Shown: piece after piece, positions 26,989 through 35,883 of the stretch
Layout of the letters: every line of letters starts with the position of its first letter
Numbering within the stretch: position 1 is the stretch's first letter
Assembly (NCBI GenBank): GCA_964406605.1
Contig: CAYOSF010000010.1
Coordinates: 148,795 to 212,794 of the forward strand
Source of the DNA: CAYOSF01 sp964406605
GTDB lineage: Bacteria > Chloroflexota > Dehalococcoidia > DSTF01 > RBG-16-68-14
Direction of reading: 5' to 3'
Length of the DNA: 64,000 nt
Notes under the pieces: generated by a model
Database searches by the model: none
What the model was told of the DNA's origin: nothing
What the model saw: only the letters and a program-made list of their open reading frames with translations
Position numbers and translations under genes: made by a program

Positions 26989-28353
26989 CTACGGCGGCAG
27001 ACTGGGTATCAAGCCGGCGCTGTATTGCAGGATGAGTGCTGCGTCTATTGCGTCGGTGCTGCCGCTGGCGTTGACATCCGCGTTGTGCTCGCAGGGCAGC
27101 GAACCCACCAGTGATGCCACTAGCTGCAGGACGAGGGCCGCGTCGATGGCGTTGGTAGTGTAGTCGCAGTTGGCATCACCCACGGGAATGGCCTTCGCCC
27201 CGGAGACGCTCACCGGCACGTCGCTCCTGAGGTTTGTGCCGTCCCCCAACTGGCCGAAGATGTTGTCGCCCCAGCACGCGACGCTGCCTTCAGTGAGCAA
27301 GGCGCAGGTGTGCAACCATCCGCCCCCGACGGCCGTCACGCGGCTGCCCAGGCCCAAGACCGCCTCCGGCAGGTCGCGGTCGGTCTTCGTCCCGTCTCCC
27401 AACTGCCCGTAGGAATTGAGGCCCCAACACTTCACGGTGCGCTCAGCCGTCACGGCGCAGGTGTGAAACCATCCAGCTCCTATCGCCTGGACCCCGGCGG
27501 TCAGGCCCGGGACGTTCACCGGCAAGTTGCTGTTCGTGTTCGTGCCGTCGCCCAACTGGCCGTGATCGTTGCCTCCCCAGCACTTGACGCCGCCCTCGCC
27601 AGTGAGGGCGCACGTATGGCGCATCCCTGCCGAGACTGCCCGGACACCGCTGCTGAGGCCGGAGATGTTCGTCGGCACGGTCCTTCGCATGTTCGTGCCG
27701 TCGCCCAACTGGCCGTCGTTGTTGTTGCCCCAGCACTTCACACTACCCCCGGTCATGATGGCGCACGTGTGGCTGTAGCCTGCCGAAACAGCCTGCACAC
27801 CGCTGCTGACGCCCGGGACGTTCACCGGCAAGTTGCTGTTCGTGTTCGTGCCGTCGCCCAGCTGGCCGTAATCGTTGCTCCCCCAGCACTTGACGCCGCC
27901 CTCGTCCGTAAGGGCGCACGTGTGGATGCGGCCTGCCGAAACGGCCTGCACGCCGCTGCTGAGACCCGAGACGTTCACCGGCAGGTTCCTGTCCGTGTTC
28001 GTCCCGTCTCCCAACTGGCCAGCGAGGTTGTCCCCCCAGCACTTGACGCCGCCCTCGCCAGTGAGGGCGCACGTGTGGTTGTGGCCTGCCGAAACGGCCG
28101 CGACGCCAATACTAAGACCCGAAACGTTCGTCGGCAGGTTCCTGCGGGTGATCGTGCCGTCCCCCAGCTGACCCTGATCGTTGTCGCCCCAGCACGTGAG
28201 GCCACCGCCGCTGCTGAGGGCGCAGGTGTGGTCCGCGCCCGTGGATACGCTCTCGACGCCCGTGGCCGAGGCCGGGCCGGGGCGGCCCATAGCGACGGCG
28301 GGTATGAGCATGGCCGCGAGGCCCAGAGCGACGAGCGATGTGAGCGTGCGCAT
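26989..28353 (-). CDS. Secreted RCC1-repeat protein with C-terminal dockerin-like doublet
   Basis: This is a 454-residue protein with a signal peptide (LVALGLAAMLIPAVAMG). About seven RCC1 blades each carry HTCAL...VKCWG and GQLGDGT, and a dockerin-like pair follows (GDANCDYTTNAIDAAL and ADVNASGSTDAIDAAL) ending IPSLPP. The ATG at 28351-28353 follows AAGGA. The blades are nearly identical to one another at DNA level, more so than in the paralogue at 22704, which suggests recent internal expansion or gene conversion. Confidence 0.87.
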   Translation of the reverse strand: MRTLTSLVALGLAAMLIPAVAMGRPGPASATGVESVSTGADHTCALSSGGGLTCWGDNDQGQLGDGTITRRNLPTNVSGLSIGVAAVSAGHNHTCALTGEGGVKCWGDNLAGQLGDGTNTDRNLPVNVSGLSSGVQAVSAGRIHTCALTDEGGVKCWGSNDYGQLGDGTNTNSNLPVNVPGVSSGVQAVSAGYSHTCAIMTGGSVKCWGNNNDGQLGDGTNMRRTVPTNISGLSSGVRAVSAGMRHTCALTGEGGVKCWGGNDHGQLGDGTNTNSNLPVNVPGLTAGVQAIGAGWFHTCAVTAERTVKCWGLNSYGQLGDGTKTDRDLPEAVLGLGSRVTAVGGGWLHTCALLTEGSVACWGDNIFGQLGDGTNLRSDVPVSVSGAKAIPVGDANCDYTTNAIDAALVLQLVASLVGSLPCEHNADVNASGSTDAIDAALILQYSAGLIPSLPP

Positions 28354-28768
28354 GAAGGTGGAGTCCTTGTCCCAGGATGGCCTCACACTAGACGGCTGAA
28401 GCGTACGTGTCAAGCGCACCGCCGCCGAATGAGAGTTGGGTGTGTTCCGCAATCCAGTTGAGTGCGGTCGCGGTGCTAGGGCTGGGTCGGCGAGCGGGAT
28501 TGCGCCCTTTCATCATCGTGTGGCCTCCGACCCCCGCGAAGAACGAAATGACTAGCACCGTGCCGTCGTCATCGGCCCCAGTAGATAGTGCATCCGGCCT
28601 TGGCGGGCTACCACGGCACCGTTTGGCCGTCGCCAATGTCGTACAATCGCACTTGGACGCCCTTGACCTCCGACTAAGGTATCCTCCAGCGGATGGCATA
28701 TGACTTCCGGAATGACGTATTCTTGCGATACGTGTGGCTGAGCGTCCTAGACTGGCACTCACCCATAT
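28354..28768. other. Intergenic region with conserved 18-mer
   Basis: No gene was recognised in 415 bp. It contains copy 2 of the 18-mer and the divergent upstream regions of the RCC1 and methyltransferase genes. Confidence 0.4.
28638..28655 (+). repeat. Conserved 18-mer, copy 2
   Basis: GTCGTACAATCGCACTTG is identical to the copy at 34371. It contains TACAAT, the hexamer proposed as a -10 elsewhere, 131 bp upstream of the methyltransferase gene. Confidence 0.6.
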
Positions 28769-29590
28769 ATGAGCACCAAAGACCCGAAGATCGCGGCACA
28801 AAAGCGCTTCGCCAGCCGTAGGTGGGGTGAGCAGGCCCTCGACCTCGTCACGCGTTGCGCCACCGACCCGCCGGTGGTGCTTGCCGGCCTCATCGATGCC
28901 GTCCGAGAGCGGGCTGGACCAGGCAGCCGTGTCGTCGAGCTCGGCTTCGGGTCCGGCTGGCTACTGGAAGCGCTGCGTGACCAGCTGCCGGAAACGCAGC
29001 TTCACGGACTCGACATGTCGCTGGGCTTCGTCGGGCGGGCCTACCAAGAGCACCGCAGCGACGCGCGCGTTCTGATCGGCGATATGGAACGGCTGCCGTA
29101 CCGGGAAGACGCATTTGACGTAGTCGCCACCTGCTGGACTCTCTATTTCATGCGAGACATCGACATCGCGTTGGAGGAGATCAAACGCTGCCTGAAGCCG
29201 GGCGGCCGTCTCATCGCAGCAACGAACGCGCCCGACCACGAATTGGAGGTCGGCGAGTTGATTTCTGAGGCGATCCGCCTGGCGCTCGGGCGCGAAGAGC
29301 CCGATCACGACGTGGGGCATCGCTTCGACTTGGCGACGGGAGCCGCAAGTCTGTCTCGCCATTTCTCAAGAGTCGAGGTGCGCCGGTGGGACGGTGAGCT
29401 GGTGCTCGTGGATCCGAATGACGTCGAGGCCCTCTGGCAGCCGTGGGAGCCACCCATGATGGAGAAGCACGAGCAGCGAGCTGTCCGTGCAGAGTTCGTG
29501 CGCCTCGCTCGGGAAGTGCTTGCTCGCGGTGGCGAACTGCGGATTCGGCGCCGCAGCGGCATGTTTCTGTGCGATCGTTCGTCGCCCTGA
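28769..29590 (+). CDS. Class I SAM-dependent methyltransferase
   Basis: This is a 273-residue Rossmann-fold methyltransferase. Motif I is VVELGFGSGWLLEAL, followed by LHGLDMS (acidic loop), GDMERLPYREDAFD and the post-motif LKPGGRLIAATN, all in standard order. The substrate is unknown. It has no clear operon partner. Confidence 0.9.
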   Translation: MSTKDPKIAAQKRFASRRWGEQALDLVTRCATDPPVVLAGLIDAVRERAGPGSRVVELGFGSGWLLEALRDQLPETQLHGLDMSLGFVGRAYQEHRSDARVLIGDMERLPYREDAFDVVATCWTLYFMRDIDIALEEIKRCLKPGGRLIAATNAPDHELEVGELISEAIRLALGREEPDHDVGHRFDLATGAASLSRHFSRVEVRRWDGELVLVDPNDVEALWQPWEPPMMEKHEQRAVRAEFVRLAREVLARGGELRIRRRSGMFLCDRSSP

Positions 29591-29917
29591 GCCTGTACGG
29601 GCGAGCCATCACGACTTGGCCGCCCAACAGCACAGGTTCGCGGGCTACTTCTGGATTCTTGAGGTGGCATCGGCTTGTTGACCGGTAGGGTCGTGCATTC
29701 GCACATGCACGACGGAGGGCAGGCGCGGGCGGGTTCTCGGCCGGTGTGTTGTTTGGGCGATGAAGGCTGCACTATCCCCACTTAGTGTCACCTCGTCCAC
29801 TCCGTAACTCCCCCACAGCCTCCTTATCCCTCGATCGCAATCTCAGATTCGTATCTAGCGATGTCGCAGATCGTGCTCAGTTATCGTGTCGGATCACCTC
29901 AGCACGACGGCACCTGT
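29591..29917. other. Intergenic, no gene seen
   Basis: Nothing recognisable precedes the tRNA-like remnant. Confidence 0.3.
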
Positions 29918-29962
29918 CTGGGGGATAGGGAATCGCCGGTTCGAATCCGACCTCCCCGACCA
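29918..29962 (+). pseudogene. tRNA 3'-end remnant (T-arm, acceptor strand, CCA)
   Basis: The sequence CCGGTTCGAATCC followed by an acceptor-like strand and encoded CCA is the 3' end of a tRNA gene. The matching 5' acceptor strand is absent in the preceding 80 bp, so no complete cloverleaf forms. It marks the left border of a region of broken genes and may be the scar of an integration event in a tRNA gene. Confidence 0.45.
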
Positions 29963-30024
29963 TTCTTCGTATCGAGAAGAGGGCTATTCGTGCCACTCGA
30001 TGTGGCCATGGACGACAAGGCAGA

Positions 30025-30915
30025 CTACTCAGCCACATGCTCGGCAGCGGCGAGCATCTTGCGTCCAAGGGGCTGCAAGTCGATCTTGGTACACAGCAGT
30101 CCCGACGACATGCGCTCGATCACGCCCCATTCCCAGATCGCCGTCGCATCTAGTCCAGTTCGCACGGCGAGCCACCGCGCCCGCTCACGCGCATCGCCCT
30201 GAAGCAGATCGACCGGGTCCCCGCGCATCAGCACGCCCAGGTCGTACTCGGCTTCGGCAAGCAGCCCATCGGGATCGATGAGCTTGAATCCGGTGCCAGC
30301 TCCGAGCGCGTTCAACTGATGCACATCGCCATGGACGAGCACGGAACGTTCGTCATCGTGTGCGGCGATTCTCCGCTGAGCGCAGTCGAGCGCGTAGGCG
30401 ACCGCGCGCTCCGAGCACGGGCGATCGAGGGCTTCCCAGGTCGTCGCAACGAACTCGACGAGCCAGCGGCCCTTCTCCGCGCCCGTCGGCAGACCGCAAC
30501 CCGCCGCTGGACGCCACACACGTTCGACCGTTGAGCACAAGATCTCGAGCCGCTGCTGCAAGGGCAGCCGCAGCTCAAACAAGGAACGGCCAAGTCGTTC
30601 TATAAGAAGAGCGCCGCGTTCGGCATCGTCGCGCAGAAGGAGCGCGCAACCCTCTCCCTTCGTCATTCGCAGGAACGCGATCTCGTTCCTCGCCCCGTCT
30701 GCGCCATGTGGGATGAGCAGCTTCAGGACGGCCGGCGTGCCATCGGCGAGCGTGGCTTCGGCGACGAACGCTTCATGTCCGCCGGTCAGGGAACGTCCGA
30801 CGGCAAGAGACCAGTCGCGTTCGAGACTTGCGACCAGCACCGGCAGATCATCGAGCCATCCCGCCGCGCCAACGTCCAGCGCCTTCCGGCGGACCACGTC
30901 TGGTACACGTATCAC
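30025..30915 (-). CDS. APH(6)-like aminoglycoside/streptomycin phosphotransferase family protein
   Basis: This 296-residue kinase resembles streptomycin 6-phosphotransferases. It has the catalytic motif VHGDVHQLNAL and the metal-binding LIDPDGLLAEAEYDLGV, both characteristic of the APH(6) branch, with an N-terminal LDDLPVLVASLERDWSL. The proposed GTG at 30913-30915 begins the conserved part; an upstream extension would run into transposase remnant sequence. Chromosomal homologues without mobile context often have no proven resistance role, so I would not claim resistance. Confidence 0.78.
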   Translation of the reverse strand: MIRVPDVVRRKALDVGAAGWLDDLPVLVASLERDWSLAVGRSLTGGHEAFVAEATLADGTPAVLKLLIPHGADGARNEIAFLRMTKGEGCALLLRDDAERGALLIERLGRSLFELRLPLQQRLEILCSTVERVWRPAAGCGLPTGAEKGRWLVEFVATTWEALDRPCSERAVAYALDCAQRRIAAHDDERSVLVHGDVHQLNALGAGTGFKLIDPDGLLAEAEYDLGVLMRGDPVDLLQGDARERARWLAVRTGLDATAIWEWGVIERMSSGLLCTKIDLQPLGRKMLAAAEHVAE

Positions 30916-30973
30916 GATGTTGGCACGCTCCTGACCCTGACCGGGTTTCCCGGACTGCTTGCTTCTTGGCTGA

Positions 30974-31129
30974 TCATGCCGCACCTTCCGTCGTTGTGTA
31001 CAGGCGTTCGTAGTCGACCGGGCTGAGATTGTCGATGGACGTGTGCCGGCGCCGCATGCTGTACCAGGCCTCGAGCCACTCAAAGATCGCCGCCGCGAGC
31101 TGGGCCCGCGTCGTTGGGCGCGTCCGAGA
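30974..31129 (-). mobile_element. IS3/IS481-type transposase C-terminal remnant
   Basis: The minus-strand frame reads TRAQLAAAIFEWLEAWY, then RRRHTSIDNLSPVDYE and a stop. This is the well-known last helix region of IS3-family integrase-core transposases. An in-frame TAG sits at 31130-31132 and the catalytic DDE core is missing. No terminal inverted repeats were found. It is an old insertion scar. Confidence 0.75.
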
Positions 31130-31279
31130 CTACGAGCTCTTCCGCGACGGCTCCATGCGCTCCTATCTAGAAGGCCTGGCCATCCACCTCATCGGCTACA
31201 GGGACATTAGAGAGGCTCTTCGGTCCGGCGCCTTGGAAGGGTGAGGGAGGCTGGGCTAAAGGCCGCCGTCGCGTCTAGA

Positions 31280-31747
31280 TCACCGAAGAGGCGGACCATC
31301 GCCTTTCGAACCCAGCCCCAGCACGTCGTTACGCACATCCGAGCCTAGCGCGACCACGAACGTTTGCTTTCCGCCTAGCCCGTTGAGACTCGTCCCTAAC
31401 AGAACCAGACCGTCGTCATGAATGATGTATCTGTCGTGAAGGTCTCTATCCTGTGCGACTCGGATTTCGAGCTTCCCATGGTGCTGTCGATTGAGGGCAG
31501 CGAGGTCTCGCTTTAGGGCGCTCGGGCTTCTGACATTCACGGTGAGAAGACGTATGACTTTAGCGTCTCGACACTTGTCAAGGAAGTCAAGCGTTCTGGG
31601 GTCTACATATGGGTCGCACACTCTCACTTCACCTCGCAACTCCGATAGCGTGGCCTCCGTCTTCCTTATGCCTTTGAAAGCTTGTTCTGGCTGGATGAAC
31701 AAGACCTCCTGCGACCCCGCTGCCGCTACCTCATTGACGACCGGCAT
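31280..31747 (-). CDS. Phospholipase D-like domain protein (short, possibly truncated)
   Basis: This is a 155-residue frame ending in a PLD/HKD-like half site (LHDRYIIHDDGLVLLGTSLN), with CDPYVDPRTLDFL earlier. The motif has H and D but not the full H-x-K-x4-D. Proteins with one such half act as dimeric nucleases or form the C-terminus of larger nuclease or defence proteins. The frame stays open upstream of the chosen ATG without an obvious start, so the 5' part may have been lost. Confidence 0.5.
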   Translation of the reverse strand: MPVVNEVAAAGSQEVLFIQPEQAFKGIRKTEATLSELRGEVRVCDPYVDPRTLDFLDKCRDAKVIRLLTVNVRSPSALKRDLAALNRQHHGKLEIRVAQDRDLHDRYIIHDDGLVLLGTSLNGLGGKQTFVVALGSDVRNDVLGLGSKGDGPPLR

Positions 31748-31841
31748 GCTAGTGCCCTTCCAAGTTAGCTGAACGGGTGAGACGCTTTCGCTGCCGGCGG
31801 GGCTCGGCCGAGAACTCCAGTCCCCGAGCGCGGCCGCCGGA

Positions 31842-32813
31842 CTACGACGAGAGTTCAGCCCGGCGCGACCACCAGGCCTCGGCGGCGGTCATCGCGCTCT
31901 CGGCCTCGCGGATGCCGTCGCCCACGAGCCCCGCGGTGGCAGCCCAGTGCAAGGGTATGAGGGCTAGAGCCCCGGGGAGCCAACGGTGCTCGTCGCGAGT
32001 CAGCGGTTCCGGAGCCGTGCTTTCGTAGGCGTCGAGCAGTCGTCTCGGCTCTAGCAATTCGCCGCTCTGTGAGACATGGTGCAGGCTGCCGGCGATGTCG
32101 TACAGCCGCTCCCTGAACCTCGCAAAATCCAGGTCGAAGGTGACCCATGAGCCGTCTGACAGTTCTCCCGCGTTGCCCAATTTGTAGTCCCCATGAATCG
32201 GGGCGAATGGCAGTTCGACCTCCTTCCGGAGCTTGGAGAGTTCGCCAGTCAGTTGGCGCATCCGATGCACGACCGGCTCGCTGCGGGGTCCCAGCCTTCG
32301 GCGTGTGAAGCCGACCGAGTAACGCAGTTGGCTGAAGGTTCTGTGATCGTCGAGGGGTTCGGGCGGACTCGGCTCCCAGACTGCTTTGAGAGCAGTGTGA
32401 ACGCGTCCGAGCTCCTCGAATACGCGGACGTGGGAGTCCTCGTCCGCCCGTGGCTGGACGTGATCGATGAACTCCTCAATCTCAGCCCAACGATCAGCGA
32501 CCCTCACGAGGTCGCGGCCGGAAATCCGAATCGGCCGAGCGACGCGGACTTGCGTCCGCTGGAGCCGCTCCCGCAGGCGCCGCAGTCCCGCTACCCGGCC
32601 GCGGCGGGTCCAGGGCCTATGAACCCGGAGGAGAACCGGCGGCTCAACGTCTATCCGCACGTTGAGGTTGAACCCACCGCCGATGTCTGCCCATCCGGCC
32701 CCGCGCGCGACGCGGTCGATCAGGGCCGAGACGGCCGGATCATCTGGGCTGGCTCTAGGTCCAAACCAGCGCGGCAAGGCAGGGGGAGAGGTCGAAGCTT
32801 CGATTCCGGTCAT
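31842..32813 (-). CDS. Phosphotransferase (APH/homoserine kinase type II-like) protein
   Basis: This is a 323-residue kinase-like protein with IHGDYKLGNAG (catalytic loop) and VTFDLDFARFRERLYDIAG (metal-binding segment). It is divergent from the other two APH-like proteins of the window. The start is uncertain: an ATG 48 bp upstream is also open, and neither has a strong ribosome site. The substrate is unknown. Confidence 0.7.
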   Translation of the reverse strand: MTGIEASTSPPALPRWFGPRASPDDPAVSALIDRVARGAGWADIGGGFNLNVRIDVEPPVLLRVHRPWTRRGRVAGLRRLRERLQRTQVRVARPIRISGRDLVRVADRWAEIEEFIDHVQPRADEDSHVRVFEELGRVHTALKAVWEPSPPEPLDDHRTFSQLRYSVGFTRRRLGPRSEPVVHRMRQLTGELSKLRKEVELPFAPIHGDYKLGNAGELSDGSWVTFDLDFARFRERLYDIAGSLHHVSQSGELLEPRRLLDAYESTAPEPLTRDEHRWLPGALALIPLHWAATAGLVGDGIREAESAMTAAEAWWSRRAELSS

Positions 32814-32926
32814 GGCAATGGCCCAGCAGCGCACCCGACGAAGGGTTCCGCCGGCGGGCATAGCACAATCTTACCGCGACGCTATGACGGCGGCACCCCG
32901 CAGCCCTTTCAGCTCGCCTGATACCC

Positions 32927-33480
32927 GTGGAAGGTGCGCCCGACGAGGATGTTCCGTTCGAGGTCATCCGGATAGGGCAGGCCCTTCCCTTGTTCGGCAA
33001 CGGCTCCCAGACCTTGCACACCCTTCATCCGCGGATGTTTGGCAAGCTCAAGCGCCTGTTCCACGAGCCGCGCTTCGACATCATTCATTCGCACGCGCCC
33101 TACAATCCCAGTATCGTGCAGGTGCCAGCATTCGTGGCGCCTCCCGAGAGCGTGACAATCGGGACCTTTCATTCAGTCTTTTCTGGAAACCTGCTGTTCG
33201 ACGTGCTTTCTCCCTTGATGCGGCCGTCCATCGCGCGTCTCGACGGCCGCATCGTCGTCTCCGAGCCGTGTATCCAGTCTCTGATGCCGTACTTCCCATT
33301 CGAATACACAGTCATTCCGAACGGCATAGACAACGCTCGCTTCACGCCTGAGGCCCAGCCCTTCCCCGAATTCCTTGACGGTCGCAAGAACATTCTCTTC
33401 CTGGGCCGATTTGACCCGCGCAACGGCCTTGGCACAATGATCGACACGTTCACCGCGGTACGACGCGCCCGCGGGAGCGA
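32927..33480 (+). pseudogene. Glycosyltransferase family 4 fragment
   Basis: The frame has the N-domain of a PimA-like GT4 enzyme: FEVIRIGQALPLFGNGS, FDIIHSHAPYNPS, VVSEPCIQSLMPYFP, VIPNGIDNARFTP and ILFLGRFDPRNGL. The first about 50 residues and the entire nucleotide-binding C-domain are missing. After about 33480 the reading frame continues into unrelated sequence to 33658. The gene is truncated at both ends and surely inactive. Confidence 0.75.
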
Positions 33481-33674
33481 CGTCATCTGGGAGCATTGGC
33501 AGGAAACGCTCGAGCCGCTCCGTGAAGCACTAAACACCGCACTGTCGGAACGGTGGGAGGAGTGGGAAATCCCGCAGAATACTCGCGGCTCCCCCGATAC
33601 ACAAACACACCCCCCTCTTTTGCGCCAGCACTCAAATGCGGACTGCTGGGGCGGGTAGCGTCGGGGCCGGGGGC

Positions 33675-33757
33675 CGGCCGCTCGCGATGCCGCCTGCTGC
33701 CAGGAGTGGTATCTCTGGATAACGCTCCACGATTCGCACCAGCAGGGGCAGCAACGA
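33675..33757 (-). pseudogene. Nitronate monooxygenase fragment
   Basis: One minus-strand frame reads LLPLLVRIVERYPEIPLLAA followed by GGIASGR. This is the strand-loop 'IPLLAAGGIADG' signature of the FMN-binding nitronate monooxygenase (2-nitropropane dioxygenase) family. Only about 28 codons survive, abutting the SDR fragment in another frame. Confidence 0.5.
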
Positions 33758-33772
33758 AGCAGCGCCGCAGTG

Positions 33773-34221
33773 CCCGCCAGCAATAGTGGGACTAGGCGGT
33801 TCACGAGCACGAAGTGGCCGACGTGGTTCGTCCCGAACTGCATCTCGAATCCGTCGGCCGTCGTTCCGAGCGGGCAGGCCATGATGCCGCCGTTGGCGAT
33901 GACGATATGGAGCGGCGACGCCTCCGCCAGCAGCTCGTCAGCGCAGGCGCGCACGCTCGCCAGCGACGCTAGATCGAGTTGCCGCAGGTCAAGAAGAGCG
34001 GAAGGGGCGTGGGCCCTGATCGCGTCGGCCGCACGCCCCCCCTTGTCGAGATCCCGGACGGCCATGATGACGGTCGCGCCGTGAGCCGCGAGAGCGCGTG
34101 CTGTCTCCGCGCCGAGCCCGGCCGATGAGCCCGTGACCAGCGCGCGACGACCGGTGAGATCGACCCCGTCGAGGAGTTCGTCGGTGGTTGTTTGCGCGCC
34201 GTATGCGGCCGGGTCGCTCAT
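33773..34221 (-). pseudogene. SDR oxidoreductase, N-terminal fragment
   Basis: The frame starts at an ATG and has a standard SDR start: RRALVTGSSAGLGAETARAL, then VIMAVRDLDKGG, IVIANGGIM and FGTNHVGHFVLVNRL. Homology stops about 150 residues in, at LLLAG, before the catalytic Tyr-x3-Lys. The remaining open frame is fusion junk running through the glycosyltransferase remnant. It is similar to the WW-domain oxidoreductase-like SDRs but is inactive. Confidence 0.8.
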
Positions 34222-34370
34222 GACGGTCTTCCACGCCCCGTCCGATGCTGTACGAGCCGAATTGATTATAGCCAGGCCACCTCAAAGGGTGATGCGCTCG
34301 GATTCCGGCCGCGCGCTCCTAGTGTGCCCTAGAACACCTTGTGCCCCGCTGCCCAACAGTGGTCAGCAAC

Positions 34371-34388
34371 GTCGTACAATCGCACTTG
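34371..34388 (+). repeat. Conserved 18-mer, copy 3
   Basis: GTCGTACAATCGCACTTG is identical to the copy at 28638 while flanking sequences differ. No plus-strand gene follows, which argues against a simple promoter. Confidence 0.6.
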
Positions 34389-34474
34389 CAGGCTATTGGA
34401 GCAGAACCTGCTTCGGTTGCCCCACCTGCCGGGCTTAGGTGGTGGAGCCTGCGGCGCCTGTTCCCGGCGCCCGC

Positions 34475-35578
34475 TCACTCCACGACTGCGTCGACGGCGA
34501 GCCGGGCGAGATCCCTTGACAATTCGCTAACGGGGGCCCCGTACGCCGGTCCCAAGCGAACGACCACCATGTTCTGCGTAGGGAGAATCAGCACCGTCTG
34601 ATCGAACATGCCGAGTGCTGCATATGCGTCGAGGGGGACGTTCGGCATGAACCGACCTGAAGTCTCAAGCGTCTGATCTGCGTCAATCCACGGTGGGTCG
34701 CTGTTGACCCACCAGAGATAACCGTAGGCGCCGTTGAGGTCGGTTGAGGTGGAGGTCGCGGCTTTCATGTAGTCAGCCGAGACAACTTGTTCGTTGCCCC
34801 ACTGACCGCCCCGGAGCGCCATGAGCCCGAAGCGGGCCATGTCCAGGCAGCCTGCCTGGAGGCCGAAGGCCACGGGCGGAGCACCGGACGTGTCCCGCAT
34901 GAAGTGCACGTCCATGCCGAGCGGCCCAAAGAGGTTGGCCTGCGCGTAGTCGCCGACGTCCTCGCCGATGGCCCGCTCCAGTACCTCTTCGAGGGTCTGG
35001 ATCGCCGGACCGTTGTAGAGCCAGACCGTGTCGGGCTCGTGTTGCTGTTCGAGCGCGATCGCGAAGGCCGAGCGATCCTCGGCCTCCAACCATTGAGACT
35101 TGGCTTCCGAGTCGAAGAAACGGCCCGACGTGTTGGTGAGAAGCTGTCGGATGGTGACTTCTTCGCTCGGAGTGCCGACCCATTCGGTCAGGTACGTGCT
35201 GGCCGGATCATCGATCGAGAGATAGCCCTGGTCCTGGGCGATGCCGACGATAGTTGCCGTCACGGACTTGGTTGCACTGAAGATCTCCTGGTCGTCGTCA
35301 GCCGTGAACCCGTTCCAGTACTCGTCGACGACGAGCCGGCCGCCGCGCACCAACGCGAGGCAGTTCGAATCGGCCTTCGCGGCCCTCTCGATGAGTGCGT
35401 CGACCTTCGCCGGATCGAGGCCGGCGTCTTCCGCGGTCGCGGTAACCCACTCCGACTCCGGATAGATCGCCTCGCCGTCCGCCTCGCTGCCGCCGCACGC
35501 GGCCGGCGTAACGGACAATACGAGCACTGAGGCGAGGAGAAGACCTCGGGCTGTCTTGGCAATTAGGCTCGCGTCCAT
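34475..35578 (-). CDS. Serine hydrolase lipoprotein (class C beta-lactamase/esterase fold)
   Basis: This is a 367-residue lipoprotein (lipobox TPAAC, Cys28). The nucleophile motif is S101-A-T-K104, the YNGP segment supplies the second motif, and the late ETSGRFMP region replaces the usual KTG/HxG. It resembles 6-aminohexanoate-dimer hydrolase-type and EstB-type esterases more than true beta-lactamases. It acts outside the membrane; the substrate is unknown. Confidence 0.85.
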   Translation of the reverse strand: MDASLIAKTARGLLLASVLVLSVTPAACGGSEADGEAIYPESEWVTATAEDAGLDPAKVDALIERAAKADSNCLALVRGGRLVVDEYWNGFTADDDQEIFSATKSVTATIVGIAQDQGYLSIDDPASTYLTEWVGTPSEEVTIRQLLTNTSGRFFDSEAKSQWLEAEDRSAFAIALEQQHEPDTVWLYNGPAIQTLEEVLERAIGEDVGDYAQANLFGPLGMDVHFMRDTSGAPPVAFGLQAGCLDMARFGLMALRGGQWGNEQVVSADYMKAATSTSTDLNGAYGYLWWVNSDPPWIDADQTLETSGRFMPNVPLDAYAALGMFDQTVLILPTQNMVVVRLGPAYGAPVSELSRDLARLAVDAVVE

Positions 35579-35883
35579 GTTCTCGTTGCAGCGAAATCCT
35601 AGGAGATGGCGTCTCTCAGATCAAATGGCCCAAGCCGGCGTGGGGCGGTGTACCCCGTGCGGCGTCTCCAACCACGACCGGAAATCCGGCCGCCTTGCCC
35701 AGGTTTGGTGAGGTTTGACGCGACGCTCAGCCGTCATTGGGCCGTTTGCCTCTTTACATGTTTGCTAGCAGTCGGCCTAGCATGAAACGTGCTAGTGCGA
35801 AAGGCCGGTTGGATGAGCAAGTTGACCGCCAAGAAGCGGTTGGAGCGGGACGAAGGCTCTGAGGCCGCAGCGGAGAAGATGCT
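35579..35883. other. Upstream region of the heme genes
   Basis: There is no recognised gene. A 27-codon frame (35813-35896) overlaps the ahbC start and could be a leader, but support is weak. Confidence 0.3.

Noticed and set aside
30025..30915. Streptomycin resistance gene
   Set aside because: The family match is good, but distant chromosomal APH(6)-like proteins often have no resistance phenotype, so only the family is called.
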